Origin: Thermoplasmata archaeon
Lineage (GTDB): Archaea > Thermoplasmatota > Thermoplasmata > Lutacidiplasmatales > UBA184
Direction: 5' to 3'
Assembly (NCBI GenBank): GCA_022750455.1
Contig: JAKIVR010000017.1
Location: 1-32,779 of the forward strand
DNA length: 32,779 bases
This document shows positions 1-7,935 of this stretch, one piece after another. The stretch's first letter is position 1. Each line of letters begins with the position of its first letter. The notes under the pieces were generated by a model, which was not told the origin of the DNA, made no database searches, and saw only the letters and a program-made list of their open reading frames with translations. The translations under genes and the position numbers were made by a program.

Positions 1-33
1 CGCCGCGGCCGCGGCGGTCTCGAAGGAGCCTCC

Positions 34-1344
34 ATGACCGACGAACGTAGTTCCGAGATGCCGGGACTCTACAAGCTGACCATCGACGAACGGAAGAAGC
101 GGATCCAGGCGTGGGCCGGGCTCAGCGAGAAGGAGATGGAGTCGTACTCGTTCGCCCCCGGGATCGATCCGATGATGATCGACCGGATGGTCGAGAACGT
201 CGTCGGGACGTTCTCGTTGCCCCTCGGCATCGCCACGAACTTCCGCGTCAACGGCCGCGACTACCTGATCCCCATGGCGATCGAGGAGCCGAGCGTCGTC
301 GCCGCCGCCTCCAACGCGGCGAAGGTCGCCCGGGCGGCCGGTGGGTTCCACGCCCAGACGACCGCCCCGGTGATGATCGGACAGGTCCAGATCCTCGACG
401 TCGCCGACCCCTCCGGCGCGCGGATGCGGATCCTCGCGCAGCGCGAGGCTCTCCTGGAGATGGCCAACACCAAGGACCCGATGCTCGTGAAGGCCGGCGG
501 CGGAGCGAAGGACCTCGAAGTGCGGATCCTCCCGTCCTCGCGGGGGACGATGCTCGTGGTCCACCTGCTCGTGGATGCCCGGGACGCGGGCGGCATGAAC
601 GCGGTCAATACGATGTGCGAGTCGCTCGCCCCCCGCCTCGCCGAGCTCGCCCACGGCCGGTCGGTGCTGCGGATCATCTCGAACCTCGCGGTCCATCGGC
701 TGGCCCGGGCCTCGGCGACGTTCCCCGCCGCCGCCCTCGCGACCGCGGACCGGACCGGGCCCGAGGTCGTCGATGCCATTCTCGACGCGTACGCCTTGGC
801 CTGCGTCGATCCGTACCGCTGCGCCACCCACAACAAGGGGATCATGAATGGGATCTCGGCCGTGGTCGTGGCGACCGGCAACGATTTCCGGGCGATCGAG
901 AGCGGCGCGCACTCCTATGCGGCGTTCCGGGCGGTCGATGGCGGCATCATCGCGCCCCTCACCACGTACGAAACGAACGCCGTGGGGGACCTGGTGGGCA
1001 CGATCGAGCTGCCGATCGCCGTCGGGCTGATCGGCGGCGCCACCGCCGTGCATCCGACGGCGAAGGCGAACGTCAAGCTTCTCGGAGTGCGCAGCGCGGC
1101 CGAGCTCGCCCAAGTGATCGCCTCGGTCGGACTGGCCCAGAACTTCGCGGCGCTCCGGGCCTTGGCCACGGAAGGGATCCAACGCGGTCACATGGAGCTG
1201 CACGCCCGGAACGTGGCGGCGACCGCCGGGGCTCGACCCGAGGAAGTGGACGCGATCGTCGCCCAGATGATCGAGGAGCACATGATCCGGATCGATCGGG
1301 CCAAGGAGATCCTCCAGCTCCGTCGCGGAGGCGCCGCGGCATGA
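34..1344 (+). CDS. hmgA: Hydroxymethylglutaryl-CoA reductase, class II type
   Basis: Reduces HMG-CoA to mevalonate, the committed step toward archaeal isoprenoid lipids; soluble enzyme of 436 residues. The sequence follows the class II (Pseudomonas mevalonii-like) pattern: ENVVGTF at 54-60, EEPS at 84-87 with the catalytic Glu, DAGGMNAVN near 184-192, HNKGIMNGI with the catalytic Lys at 268, an Asp at 284, and RGHMELHARN at 384-393 with the catalytic His. It lacks the N-terminal membrane region of eukaryotic class I enzymes. The ATG at 34 follows an AAGGAG Shine-Dalgarno at good distance; an in-frame ATG at 58 is a weaker alternative. Its stop overlaps the pdxT start (ATGA), so the two are translationally coupled. 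Class II reductases occur in Thermoplasmata and Archaeoglobi, whereas most archaea use class I. Cofactor preference cannot be read safely here. Confidence 0.95.
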   Translation: MTDERSSEMPGLYKLTIDERKKRIQAWAGLSEKEMESYSFAPGIDPMMIDRMVENVVGTFSLPLGIATNFRVNGRDYLIPMAIEEPSVVAAASNAAKVARAAGGFHAQTTAPVMIGQVQILDVADPSGARMRILAQREALLEMANTKDPMLVKAGGGAKDLEVRILPSSRGTMLVVHLLVDARDAGGMNAVNTMCESLAPRLAELAHGRSVLRIISNLAVHRLARASATFPAAALATADRTGPEVVDAILDAYALACVDPYRCATHNKGIMNGISAVVVATGNDFRAIESGAHSYAAFRAVDGGIIAPLTTYETNAVGDLVGTIELPIAVGLIGGATAVHPTAKANVKLLGVRSAAELAQVIASVGLAQNFAALRALATEGIQRGHMELHARNVAATAGARPEEVDAIVAQMIEEHMIRIDRAKEILQLRRGGAAA

Positions 1345-2009
1345 CGATCGGGATCCTCTCGTTGCAGGGGGACTATCCGGAACAGCGACGGGCGATCGCG
1401 CGGGTGACGGCGGAGCCGACCGTTCTCATTCGCACGCCCAAGGACCTGGAGACGATCGAGGCGCTCATCCTCCCCGGCGGCGAGACCACGACCCACGCGC
1501 GACTCCTCGTCAGCTCCGGACTCGCGGCCCCCTTGGCGGAGCGGATCCGATCTGGACTGCCGGTTCTCGCGACCTGCGCCGGGCTCCTCCTGCTCGCGAG
1601 CCGGTTGGAAGCCGGCCCCACCGGTCACGAGCCCGCGAGCCTCGGGGTGCTCGATGTGACGCTCCGACGGAACGACTACGGCAGCCAGCGGGACTCGTTC
1701 GAGGCTCCGATCGTGGTGGCCGGAATCTCCGGCGCTCCGTTCCCCGGCGTGTTCATCCGTGCCCCGCGGATCCTCTTGTGCGGACCTGGGGTCGAGCCGC
1801 TCGCCCGCCGGGGTGAGGAGCTCGTCGGGGTGAAGTGCGGGCCGATCTGGGGGCTGACGTTCCACCCGGAGCTCACGTCGGACTCCCGGCTGCACGCGCT
1901 GTGGTTGGCCTCGTTCCGGCCGCCGGTCGCCGCGAAGGCCCCGAGCGGTCGTCGTTCGACCCCCGCGCGGACGCCTCCGGGCAAGTCGAGCCCGAAGCGC
2001 AAGCGGTAG
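1341..2009 (+). CDS. pdxT: Pyridoxal 5'-phosphate synthase glutaminase subunit PdxT
   Basis: Class I glutamine amidotransferase that hydrolyses glutamine and passes ammonia to PdxS in DXP-independent vitamin B6 synthesis. Of 222 residues, the start reads as the typical ILSLQGDYPEQ. The glycine-rich GGETT lies at 46-50, the nucleophilic Cys is in TCAG at Cys79, NDYGSQRDSFE at 111-121 and FIRAP at 138-142 are family signatures, and HPE at 175-177 supplies the His and Glu of the triad. After residue about 192 there is an extra basic, Pro/Ser/Lys-rich tail that PdxT proteins normally lack. The ATG at 1341 overlaps the preceding stop by four bases, which fixes the start. The partner pdxS is not in this window. 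The gene converges on dph2 with about 30 bases between stops. Confidence 0.94.
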   Translation: MTIGILSLQGDYPEQRRAIARVTAEPTVLIRTPKDLETIEALILPGGETTTHARLLVSSGLAAPLAERIRSGLPVLATCAGLLLLASRLEAGPTGHEPASLGVLDVTLRRNDYGSQRDSFEAPIVVAGISGAPFPGVFIRAPRILLCGPGVEPLARRGEELVGVKCGPIWGLTFHPELTSDSRLHALWLASFRPPVAAKAPSGRRSTPARTPPGKSSPKRKR

Positions 2010-2040
2010 TTCGACTCGTGCCGGGCCGCGCGGTGCGGGC

Positions 2041-3054
2041 TCAGTGGAACGTATCGAACTGGTACTGGTCGAGCGGACGCTCGCCGATCGCCATCAGGAA
2101 CTCCGGGGGCGTGAGCACGGGCGCCGGGTACATCTCGCTGTCATCGAGCGCGATCCGGGGGCACGCGGTGCAGACGAACGCCTCCCAGCCACGTCCCAGG
2201 AGGTCTCGCGGATCGAAACGGTCGCCGAGCACGAGCGACGCGCTCCGCCCGTGGGCCTCGGCCCGTCGGACCAACGACTCGGCCATTCCTCGGCGGCTCT
2301 GGCCCGCGAACGTGGAGACGAGGATCCCCCATCGCTGGGCCGAGCTCGCCTGGGCGACCAACATCTGGCGGTGGGCCACCAGGCGTGCTCGGTCCAAGGG
2401 TGGTTCGAGGATCGCCTGGAGCGGATCCAGAGCCCACACCGGCTTCGTCACCGCGTACGCGAGGCCGAGGGGGTGGAAACGCCCGGTTCCGAGGAAGAGG
2501 AATCCTGCGACGTCCTCCTCCACCGACTGGGCCGTCGTGTAGTTGCATCCCAGCGCCTGAGCGGCGTACTGGAGCCGACGGTCGCCGCTCCCGATCCGGA
2601 CGGTCACGCCTCGGCGACCGAGCGACTCGATGAGCGGGTCGACGAGGTCGAGATGCTGGATCGAGGCGACCAACCCGAGCTGGCGCGGGAGGCCCGCATC
2701 GACCACGACCTGCGCGAGCCGTTCGGGATCGCCGCCGGGCTGGCGCATCTCCACAAAGAACGTCGGCACCGGGGCGACAACGTTCGGGATCTCGGCGTGG
2801 CCGAGAACGATCGCGGCCTCCGCACCGCCGATCTCCGAGGCCGTAGGCAGGTCGCAGGCCCCGAAGCATGCTCGGACCAGTACCGCGACGCGCGCGCCCG
2901 TCGCTTCCGAGATCCGGGCGGCCGTCTCGTCCGCGGAGCGCAGAAGCCCGGCGGGCACCTGCAAGGCGAGGCGACGGTATCCGTGGCGGCGAAGCTCCGC
3001 GAAGAGCGGTTCCCCCACGGTGGGAAAGCAGGGAGAAGGGGTCGGAACGGCCAT
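2041..3054 (-). CDS. dph2: Diphthamide biosynthesis enzyme Dph2 (3-amino-3-carboxypropyl transferase)
   Basis: Non-canonical radical SAM enzyme that transfers the 3-amino-3-carboxypropyl group of SAM to the target histidine of elongation factor 2, the first step of diphthamide formation. The 337-residue protein carries the three widely spaced cysteine sites that bind the 4Fe-4S cluster: RACFGACDLP at 61-70, LGCNYTT with Cys170, and CTACPRIALDD with Cys295/Cys298. Spacing agrees with archaeal homodimeric Dph2. The start was set at the ATG of MAVPTPSPCF because the family-like sequence begins there; the open frame continues upstream without similarity and into the Nudix gene. It is the last gene of the minus-strand run of translation-related genes, 25 bases after the Nudix stop. 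Confidence 0.93.
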   Translation of the reverse strand: MAVPTPSPCFPTVGEPLFAELRRHGYRRLALQVPAGLLRSADETAARISEATGARVAVLVRACFGACDLPTASEIGGAEAAIVLGHAEIPNVVAPVPTFFVEMRQPGGDPERLAQVVVDAGLPRQLGLVASIQHLDLVDPLIESLGRRGVTVRIGSGDRRLQYAAQALGCNYTTAQSVEEDVAGFLFLGTGRFHPLGLAYAVTKPVWALDPLQAILEPPLDRARLVAHRQMLVAQASSAQRWGILVSTFAGQSRRGMAESLVRRAEAHGRSASLVLGDRFDPRDLLGRGWEAFVCTACPRIALDDSEMYPAPVLTPPEFLMAIGERPLDQYQFDTFH

Positions 3055-3079
3055 CGGAGACCGGATCGCCGGGGGGAGA

Positions 3080-3529
3080 CTATCTCGTTTGGGGTGGCGA
3101 GGCGCGGCCTCCGAGCCGCTCCAGCAGGCGCGCGACCGCGCCCCGATTGTCCTCGTAGTGGAATCGGTGGACCGCCTCGCGCGCGGAGACCCACGCAAAC
3201 GCATCGTGTTCGTCGCTCAGCGTGGGCGCGGCGGCCCGGTCGAGTTCGACGCCCCACGCCTCGAGGCGCCACCGTCGTTGATCGGGCCCTTCGAATACCA
3301 CGGTCCATCCGAGGGGCAGGTACCGCTCCACGTGGGCGAATCCGGTCTCCTCCCATAGCTCTCGTCGGAGCGTCGACAGTCGAGCTCCATCGCGGGGGTC
3401 GACCTTCCCACTGACCGGGACCCAGATGCGGCCGCGAGGGGGCGGTCGGCGGAGCACGAGAAGTCGCAACGGTGCCGGGGTGTAGACGTACCCCTCCACG
3501 CACTCCTGGTCGATCTGGAGCTCATCCAC
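3080..3529 (-). CDS. Nudix-family hydrolase with a slightly degenerate Nudix box
   Basis: Nudix fold enzyme of 149 residues, probably cleaving a nucleoside diphosphate linked to another moiety. The C-terminal half of the Nudix box is intact (RRELWEETGF, near 55-64), preceded by SGKVDPRDGA. Against G-x5-E-x7-REUXEEXGU the first part has one extra residue and Asp/Gly where Glu is usual, so metal binding may rely on the REXXEE glutamates. The remaining strands (PLGWTVVFEG, WRLEAWGVEL) resemble small dNTP or Ap4A hydrolases, but the substrate is not clear. The start is a GTG at 3527-3529, overlapping the NAC stop by eight bases, so translation is probably coupled. An ATG six bases further on is in another frame. 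Confidence 0.8.
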   Translation of the reverse strand: MDELQIDQECVEGYVYTPAPLRLLVLRRPPPRGRIWVPVSGKVDPRDGARLSTLRRELWEETGFAHVERYLPLGWTVVFEGPDQRRWRLEAWGVELDRAAAPTLSDEHDAFAWVSAREAVHRFHYEDNRGAVARLLERLGGRASPPQTR

Positions 3530-3941
3530 CGCCGGGGCCCCGACGGGAGAGGAGCTGGAGGATCGCCTCGGCGGGCTCTCCGTGGGCGTCGCGGAGGGCG
3601 GAGATCGCCGTCGGCCGGTCCACGCCGGTCTGGGAGATCACGAGCTCGACATCCTCCTCGGGAGGGCCCGCCGCGGCGGCCGGAGCTGTCGGCGCCGTCG
3701 AGGGGGCCTTCTCGGCCGGCGCGCAGGCGCCGCGGGGACGCACCTCGGGTTCGCCGACGATCTGGTAGGTCTTGACGCCCTGGACCGTGAGGATCGTCAC
3801 CTCGGGCTTTCGGAAATGATGCTCTTCGGTGGCGGTGCGCACGATGACCTCCTCCACGCCCGAGATCGGCTCGGAGGTGAGCCCCATGCGCTTCATCATG
3901 AGCTGCATCTGGCGCGGATTCATCCGGCCGCCTGGGATCAT
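3522..3941 (-). CDS. nac: Nascent polypeptide-associated complex protein (archaeal NAC)
   Basis: Ribosome-associated chaperone that binds nascent chains near the exit tunnel; archaeal NAC works as a homodimer. The 139-residue protein opens with the typical MNPRQMQLMMKRMG stretch. A NAC beta-barrel domain follows at about 20-65 (TEEHHFRKPEVTILTVQG, TYQIVGEPE). A low-complexity Ala/Pro linker spans about 72-93, and a UBA domain covers 95-135 (ISQTGVDRPTAISALRDAHGEPAEAILQL). That order is diagnostic. The start ATG at 3939-3941 has an AGGAG about eight bases upstream on the coding strand. The gene sits 20 bases after the CBS-HPF gene and overlaps the Nudix gene. Pairing with a ribosome-hibernation-like protein makes sense for a translation-linked operon. 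Confidence 0.95.
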   Translation of the reverse strand: MIPGGRMNPRQMQLMMKRMGLTSEPISGVEEVIVRTATEEHHFRKPEVTILTVQGVKTYQIVGEPEVRPRGACAPAEKAPSTAPTAPAAAAGPPEEDVELVISQTGVDRPTAISALRDAHGEPAEAILQLLSRRGPGGG

Positions 3942-3961
3942 CGTGGACTCCTAGGAGAGGG

Positions 3962-5218
3962 TCACTCGTCGCCGTCGCCGCGGGAGAGCCGCCGGAGCCG
4001 CGCCTCGAGCTCCGGGTCGGCGGGGACCTCGTCGTCCGGCTTCGCCTTCCCCTGGCGTCCGCGGGCGCGCTTGCGGTCCCTCGACTCCTCGTGGGTGCGC
4101 TGGACCTGTTCCGAGAGATCGTCCATCAGCCCGGCGATCCCGGCGAAGTAGTTCCACTCGGTCTCGGAGGCGTAGAAGATGCCCTGGTCCGTGTGCAGCC
4201 GCGCCTGGACCGTCGCCCCTCCGGTCTTGCGGTTCTGGTGCGGGGCGATGTTGAGGTTGAGCAGCAGCGGTTGCACGTGCCGCGAGATCCGGTGCATCCC
4301 CTGGGCGATCACGTGGTCGATCTCCGCCAGCAGCTCGGGATCGGCGTTGCCGCGGAGCCCGTGGATCTGCACGTACACGTCGGAGGCGCCCCGGGCCGCG
4401 CCGGGCTCGGTGCGGCCGACCGCCAACCCGAGAAGGTCCGCCTGGGAGACGATCCCGGTCGGACGGCCCCCATCGACCACAAAGACGCTGGAGATCGCCT
4501 CGCTGCTCATGCGGCGCGCCGCCTGGGCCGCGGAGGTGCCCATGGGTACCGTCACAGCCGGGGAGTGCATGATCGTGCCGACCGACACCGCGAACGCCCG
4601 GTGCGGTCGCGTCGAGGAGCGAGAGGCGTCCCCCTTGCCGGCCTTCAGTGGTCGCCAGAGGACCCGGCCGAGGTCCGCGAGGCCGACGGCGCCGACGAGC
4701 CGACCGGCTTTGTCGACGACCGGCACCGGGTGCTCCTCGAGGAGTCGGATCTGTCCGAGCAGATGATCGATGGAGTCGGACTCCTTCAGGACCAGCGTCA
4801 CGGGGCTCGCGATCTGCTCGACGCGGTACTGGGCGATGGACGCGACGTCGGGGAGCGACTTCACGAGGTCCGTGCGGGAGACGATCCCGATGAGATCGCC
4901 CTTCTTCCCGACGACGGGGGCGGCGCGCAGGCCGGTCGCCAGGAGGCGCTCGGCGAGCTCCGGGAACGGCGTCCCCTCGGTGATCAACGGCGGGAGGAGC
5001 ATCAGGTGCTCGACCTTCGTGGAGAGGGAGAGGTTCGTGCGCCGCGCGATCGATTCGAATGTGATCATGCCGACCAGGGCGCGCCGTCGGAGCACGGGCA
5101 GCTCGTGGAAGTGCTTGTTGTGCATCAGCCCGAGCGCGTGGGAGAGCGGCGCGTCGTGCGAGACGGTGATCGGTCGGGGCGTCATCAGGTCGCGCGCGGT
5201 CGGCCAGTTTCCGGGCAT
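3962..5218 (-). CDS. Four-CBS-domain protein with C-terminal HPF/RaiA-like ribosome-binding domain
   Basis: The 418-residue protein has four CBS motifs (about 7-60, 66-122, 131-186, 209-267), each with the usual sequence such as PVVGKKGDLIGIVSRTDL. CBS pairs normally bind adenosine nucleotides or SAM. Residues about 280-376 match the bacterial hibernation-promoting factor fold: VYVQIHG at the start, an internal NLNIAPHQNR strand, and FYASETEWNYFAGIAGLMDD aligning with the HASAEGQDMYAAIDGL region of HPF. A charged Lys/Arg/Glu tail follows. Inference: a ribosome-inactivating factor whose binding is controlled by cell energy state. The start is the ATG before PGNWPTARDLM; the open frame runs further upstream but overlaps the next gene without similarity. 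A weak TATA-like CTAAAG lies about 33 bases upstream. It is followed 20 bases later by NAC. Confidence 0.85.
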   Translation of the reverse strand: MPGNWPTARDLMTPRPITVSHDAPLSHALGLMHNKHFHELPVLRRRALVGMITFESIARRTNLSLSTKVEHLMLLPPLITEGTPFPELAERLLATGLRAAPVVGKKGDLIGIVSRTDLVKSLPDVASIAQYRVEQIASPVTLVLKESDSIDHLLGQIRLLEEHPVPVVDKAGRLVGAVGLADLGRVLWRPLKAGKGDASRSSTRPHRAFAVSVGTIMHSPAVTVPMGTSAAQAARRMSSEAISSVFVVDGGRPTGIVSQADLLGLAVGRTEPGAARGASDVYVQIHGLRGNADPELLAEIDHVIAQGMHRISRHVQPLLLNLNIAPHQNRKTGGATVQARLHTDQGIFYASETEWNYFAGIAGLMDDLSEQVQRTHEESRDRKRARGRQGKAKPDDEVPADPELEARLRRLSRGDGDE

Positions 5219-5289
5219 GGCAGGGCCCGGGGCGCTCGGGAGAGCCTTTAGTCTTTCGGAAGCGGCCTCGAGCTCCCTCGCCGTCCCGG

Positions 5290-5793
5290 TCAGGGGAGGT
5301 CGCGGGCCATCTGGTACCCGTTCTCCCCGTCCGAGTAGTACGCCCGGAGCAGGTCGACCACGGAGAACTGGAACCGGCTGTAGAATCGGATCGCCGTGAC
5401 GTTCCCGACCCGCACCTCGAGCGTCGCCCGACGGAGCCCCTTGGTCCGGGCCCGCTGGAGGAACTCCAACATGAGCGCCGAACCGACGCCGTGCGTCCGC
5501 TGGTTCCGGTCGACCGCGAACATCAGGATGCGCCCTTCCCGTTCGATCTGGCTCACGCCGAGCAGGAATCCGACCGGTCGCTCCCGGGAGTCGACGGCGA
5601 CCAAGAATCCCTCCGGCCACGCCTGGCGGAGGGAGAAGTACAGGGACGCGTCGTAGCGCTCCCGCAGCGCCTCGGCGACGATCTCGATGATCGTCGGAAG
5701 GTCGGCGGGCTCGAAGCTCCGGAGGCGAGTGCTCCCGCCGGCGCCCGGGATCGGGGACAGGGAGTGGGGGACGGACTCAGCGATACATCTCAC
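5290..5793 (-). CDS. rimI: RimI/Ard1-type N-terminal acetyltransferase (GNAT family)
   Basis: Acetyl-CoA-dependent N-acetyltransferase, 167 residues; archaeal members acetylate N-termini of proteins including ribosomal proteins. The acetyl-CoA binding motif A is RNQRTHGVGSALM around 95-107. The C-terminal GNVTAIRFYSRFQF, then YYSDGENGYQMARDL, matches the RimI pattern N-x-x-AI-x-FY and the YY-x-DG-x-x-x-x-M segment. The N-terminal 22 residues are unconserved. The likely start is the GTG at 5791-5793, which overlaps the end of the PAC2 gene by 17 bases; no better ATG exists before the conserved LRSFEPADLPTI. It is second in the minus-strand run, 71 bases before the CBS-HPF gene. Substrate specificity is inferred only from the family. 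Confidence 0.88.
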   Translation of the reverse strand: MRCIAESVPHSLSPIPGAGGSTRLRSFEPADLPTIIEIVAEALRERYDASLYFSLRQAWPEGFLVAVDSRERPVGFLLGVSQIEREGRILMFAVDRNQRTHGVGSALMLEFLQRARTKGLRRATLEVRVGNVTAIRFYSRFQFSVVDLLRAYYSDGENGYQMARDLP

Positions 5794-6565
5794 CCGGCCC
5801 TTCGCTCTCGGCTTGGCGCATGTTGGCGAGGGATTGGCGTTGTGTCTGGAGGTTCTTCCGCACCTCCCCCTCGATCTGGCGGGCCTTCTCCCGCAGCGGC
5901 TTGGTGTCGAGCACGAGCATCGGCACGAGGGGGTTGATCGCCTCGATCACCTTCGCGGCGGCCCGGGCGTCGGGATACTCCCGGTGCGCCTGGGCGACGA
6001 GGCACATGGTGGGGAGCGGCCGGCCCAGCGCCGCGAGCATGACCGCCCCGGAGAAGCCGGTGACCACGCCGTTGGCGGCCTCGAACGCGAACTTCTCCAG
6101 CATCGGCAACGCCGCCCGGTTCGTCATCGCGACGACCCGCGCGTCGGCGGTCTTCGTCTCGTCCTCCAGGGGCTGGCCCTCGACGCAGACGACGAGCTGG
6201 ATCCCCTTCGACTCGGCCCAGTCGAGGAGGACGCGGCTCAGCGCGTTCAACAGCTCGGCGGGCGGCTGGATGTCGGAGATGGCGACGACGAGCTGGTCGC
6301 AGCGGCGGTCCGGGCCGCAGACGATCTTGCTGGCGTACACGCGGATCGGGGCGCCGACGACGCCCTCCTCCATGATCACGGTCGGGGGAAAGCCGTCGCT
6401 GACCAGGTAGGCGATCGTCGCCATGTCCAGCGTGTGGACGAGGTACGACGCGGCGACCGAGCCGACGAGCCCGTGCGTCGGGAAGCCGACGATCATCATG
6501 GCGCCGTTGAGCGGCTCGTCCCGGGTCTCTACGACATGCAGGTCGTCCGGGTGCGCTCCCGCCAT
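5777..6565 (-). CDS. PAC2-family protein (archaeal proteasome assembly chaperone homologue)
   Basis: The 262-residue protein has the archaeal PAC2 pattern: an N-terminal segment with GFPTHGLVGSVAASYLV at about 27-43, YLVSDGFPPTVIMEEG at 53-68, and a central region with FSGAVMLAALGRPLPTMCLVAQA. The C-terminus is helical and charged (LREKARQIEGEVRKNLQTQ). PbaA/PbaB homologues help assemble or cap the 20S proteasome, but several PAC2 proteins have no proven role. The start ATG lies 27 bases downstream of a strong TATA-like box (6588-6597), with no Shine-Dalgarno, consistent with a leaderless mRNA and with this being the first gene of the run down to 2041. A short palindrome lies between TATA and start. 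Confidence 0.9.
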   Translation of the reverse strand: MAGAHPDDLHVVETRDEPLNGAMMIVGFPTHGLVGSVAASYLVHTLDMATIAYLVSDGFPPTVIMEEGVVGAPIRVYASKIVCGPDRRCDQLVVAISDIQPPAELLNALSRVLLDWAESKGIQLVVCVEGQPLEDETKTADARVVAMTNRAALPMLEKFAFEAANGVVTGFSGAVMLAALGRPLPTMCLVAQAHREYPDARAAAKVIEAINPLVPMLVLDTKPLREKARQIEGEVRKNLQTQRQSLANMRQAESEGPGEMYR

Positions 6566-6570
6566 CGACC

Positions 6571-6587
6571 CCTCAGCGGGGCTGAGG
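6571..6587. repeat. Seven-base-pair palindrome between TATA box and PAC2 start
   Basis: CCTCAGC and GCTGAGG face each other across GGG. On the minus strand the palindrome lies directly after the TATA box and ends six bases before the PAC2 start codon, so it covers the expected transcription start. It could be a repressor site or an mRNA 5' hairpin. Confidence 0.5.
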
Positions 6588-6597
6588 ATTTAAATAT
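6588..6597 (-). promoter_or_regulatory. TATA box of the PAC2 operon, possibly bidirectional
   Basis: ATTTAAATAT is a rare AT-only run in this GC-rich DNA. Its centre is about 27 bases upstream of the PAC2 start codon, the spacing expected for a leaderless archaeal transcript. The core ATTTAAAT is palindromic, so it could also drive the divergent sulfoquinovose synthase gene with a leader of about 50 bases. Confidence 0.75.
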
Positions 6598-6668
6598 CCT
6601 TCGAGGCGGCGGCGGTTGGGGCGCGAGCCGTCCCCTTCAAGTGGGTGGAGGTTCCTGCTAACTCATTC

Positions 6669-7928
6669 ATGAAGGTCTTGGTCACGGGGATCGATGGGTA
6701 CACTGGCTGGCCGCTCGCCCTGCATCTGCTCGCCCGCGGGCATGACGTCGTAGGGATCGACAACTTCGTGACCCGACGTCGGGTCAAGGAGGTCGGCGCC
6801 GACTCCGCGACTCCGATCAAGCCGTTCCCGAAGCGGATCGAGGCGGTCCGGGAGCTGACCGGCAAGACGATCGGGTTCCACAAGGGCGACCTCGGGGACT
6901 ACGAGTTCGTCGACCGGGTGCTCCGCAGCGAGAAGCCGGACGCCATCGTCCACCTCGCCGAGCAGCGCTCGGCCCCGTACTCGATGATCGATGTCCACCA
7001 CGCGGTGACGACGCAGGTGGAGAACCTCACCGGCACCCTCCACATCCTCTACGCGATGCGGGAGCACACCCCCGAGGCGCATCTGATCAAGATGGGCACG
7101 ATGGGGGAGTACGGCACCCCGAACATCGAGATCCCCGAGGGGTTCTTCGAGATCGAGTACAAGGGACGCAAGGACCTCTTGCCGTTCCCCCGCCAAGGCG
7201 GCTCGTGGTACCACTGGTCCAAGGTCTTCGACTCGGGCGACGTCATGTTCGCGAGCAAGATCTGGGGCCTGCGCGCCACCGATGTCATGCAAGGCGTCGT
7301 CTACGGGACCCGGACGCCCGAGATCACGGACAACCGCCTGTTGACCCGGTTCGATTTCGACGAGGTCTGGGGCACCGCGCTGAACCGGTTCGTCGTCCAA
7401 GCGCTCCTCGGCCTGCCGATCACCCCCTACGGGGCCGGCGAGCAGCGGCGCGGCTTCCTCGCGCTCGAGGACTCCATGCAATCGCTCCGCATCGCGGTCG
7501 AGAGCCCGCCGCCGGCGGGGGAGTACCGGGTGTGGAACCAGTTCGACGAGGAGTACTCGGTGAACCAGCTCGCGGAGATCACCCAGACCGTCGCCGCCGA
7601 GAAAGGGATCGCCGCGACGATCGAGCACCCGCCCGACCCCCGCCACGAGGCGGAGAGGCACTTCTACCATCCGATCCACGAAGCGCTCCCGGCGCTGGGC
7701 TACCGGCGCTCCCGGGAGCTCCCCGAGGTGATCCGGGAGATCTTCGCGGACCTCCGACGGTACCGCCGCCGGATCGAGGCGAAGCGACACACCATCGCGC
7801 CGGTGGTTCGCTGGGCGACCGGGGACAACCGCTCCGCGGTCCATGGACGCGCTCCGACGTCGACCGTGACGGCCCCGGTGGCGACACCGGCCGCCGCCTC
7901 GCCGACGGGCGTCCCCTCCTCGGAGTAA
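6669..7928 (+). CDS. sqdB: UDP-sulfoquinovose synthase (SQD1/Agl3 family)
   Basis: NAD-dependent extended short-chain dehydrogenase that converts UDP-glucose plus sulfite to UDP-sulfoquinovose. The 419-residue sequence matches the family closely: GIDGYTGWPLALHL (Rossmann loop, 7-20), GIDNFVTRR, HLAEQRSAPYSMID, GTMGEYGTPNIEIPEGFF from 143 with the catalytic Thr, and YHWSK at 171-175 with catalytic Tyr and Lys. Later come QGVVYGTRTPE, TRFDFDEVWGTALNRF and YGAGEQRRGFLAL. The last ~35 residues are a Thr/Pro/Ala-rich tail not typical of the family. The ATG at 6669 begins exactly at the Rossmann strand; an in-frame GTG at 6645 would add eight unconserved residues. The nucleotidyltransferase starts eight bases after the stop. 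In plants the product feeds sulfolipid; in Sulfolobus it feeds N-glycan. Confidence 0.93.
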   Translation: MKVLVTGIDGYTGWPLALHLLARGHDVVGIDNFVTRRRVKEVGADSATPIKPFPKRIEAVRELTGKTIGFHKGDLGDYEFVDRVLRSEKPDAIVHLAEQRSAPYSMIDVHHAVTTQVENLTGTLHILYAMREHTPEAHLIKMGTMGEYGTPNIEIPEGFFEIEYKGRKDLLPFPRQGGSWYHWSKVFDSGDVMFASKIWGLRATDVMQGVVYGTRTPEITDNRLLTRFDFDEVWGTALNRFVVQALLGLPITPYGAGEQRRGFLALEDSMQSLRIAVESPPPAGEYRVWNQFDEEYSVNQLAEITQTVAAEKGIAATIEHPPDPRHEAERHFYHPIHEALPALGYRRSRELPEVIREIFADLRRYRRRIEAKRHTIAPVVRWATGDNRSAVHGRAPTSTVTAPVATPAAASPTGVPSSE

Positions 7929-7935
7929 CGGCGGG

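Noticed and set aside
111-1340. Long plus-strand open frame overlapping HMG-CoA reductase in another frame
   Set aside because: It is a GC-rich shadow frame full of Arg, Gly, Pro and Asp with no motifs; only its end, from 1341, is the real pdxT gene.
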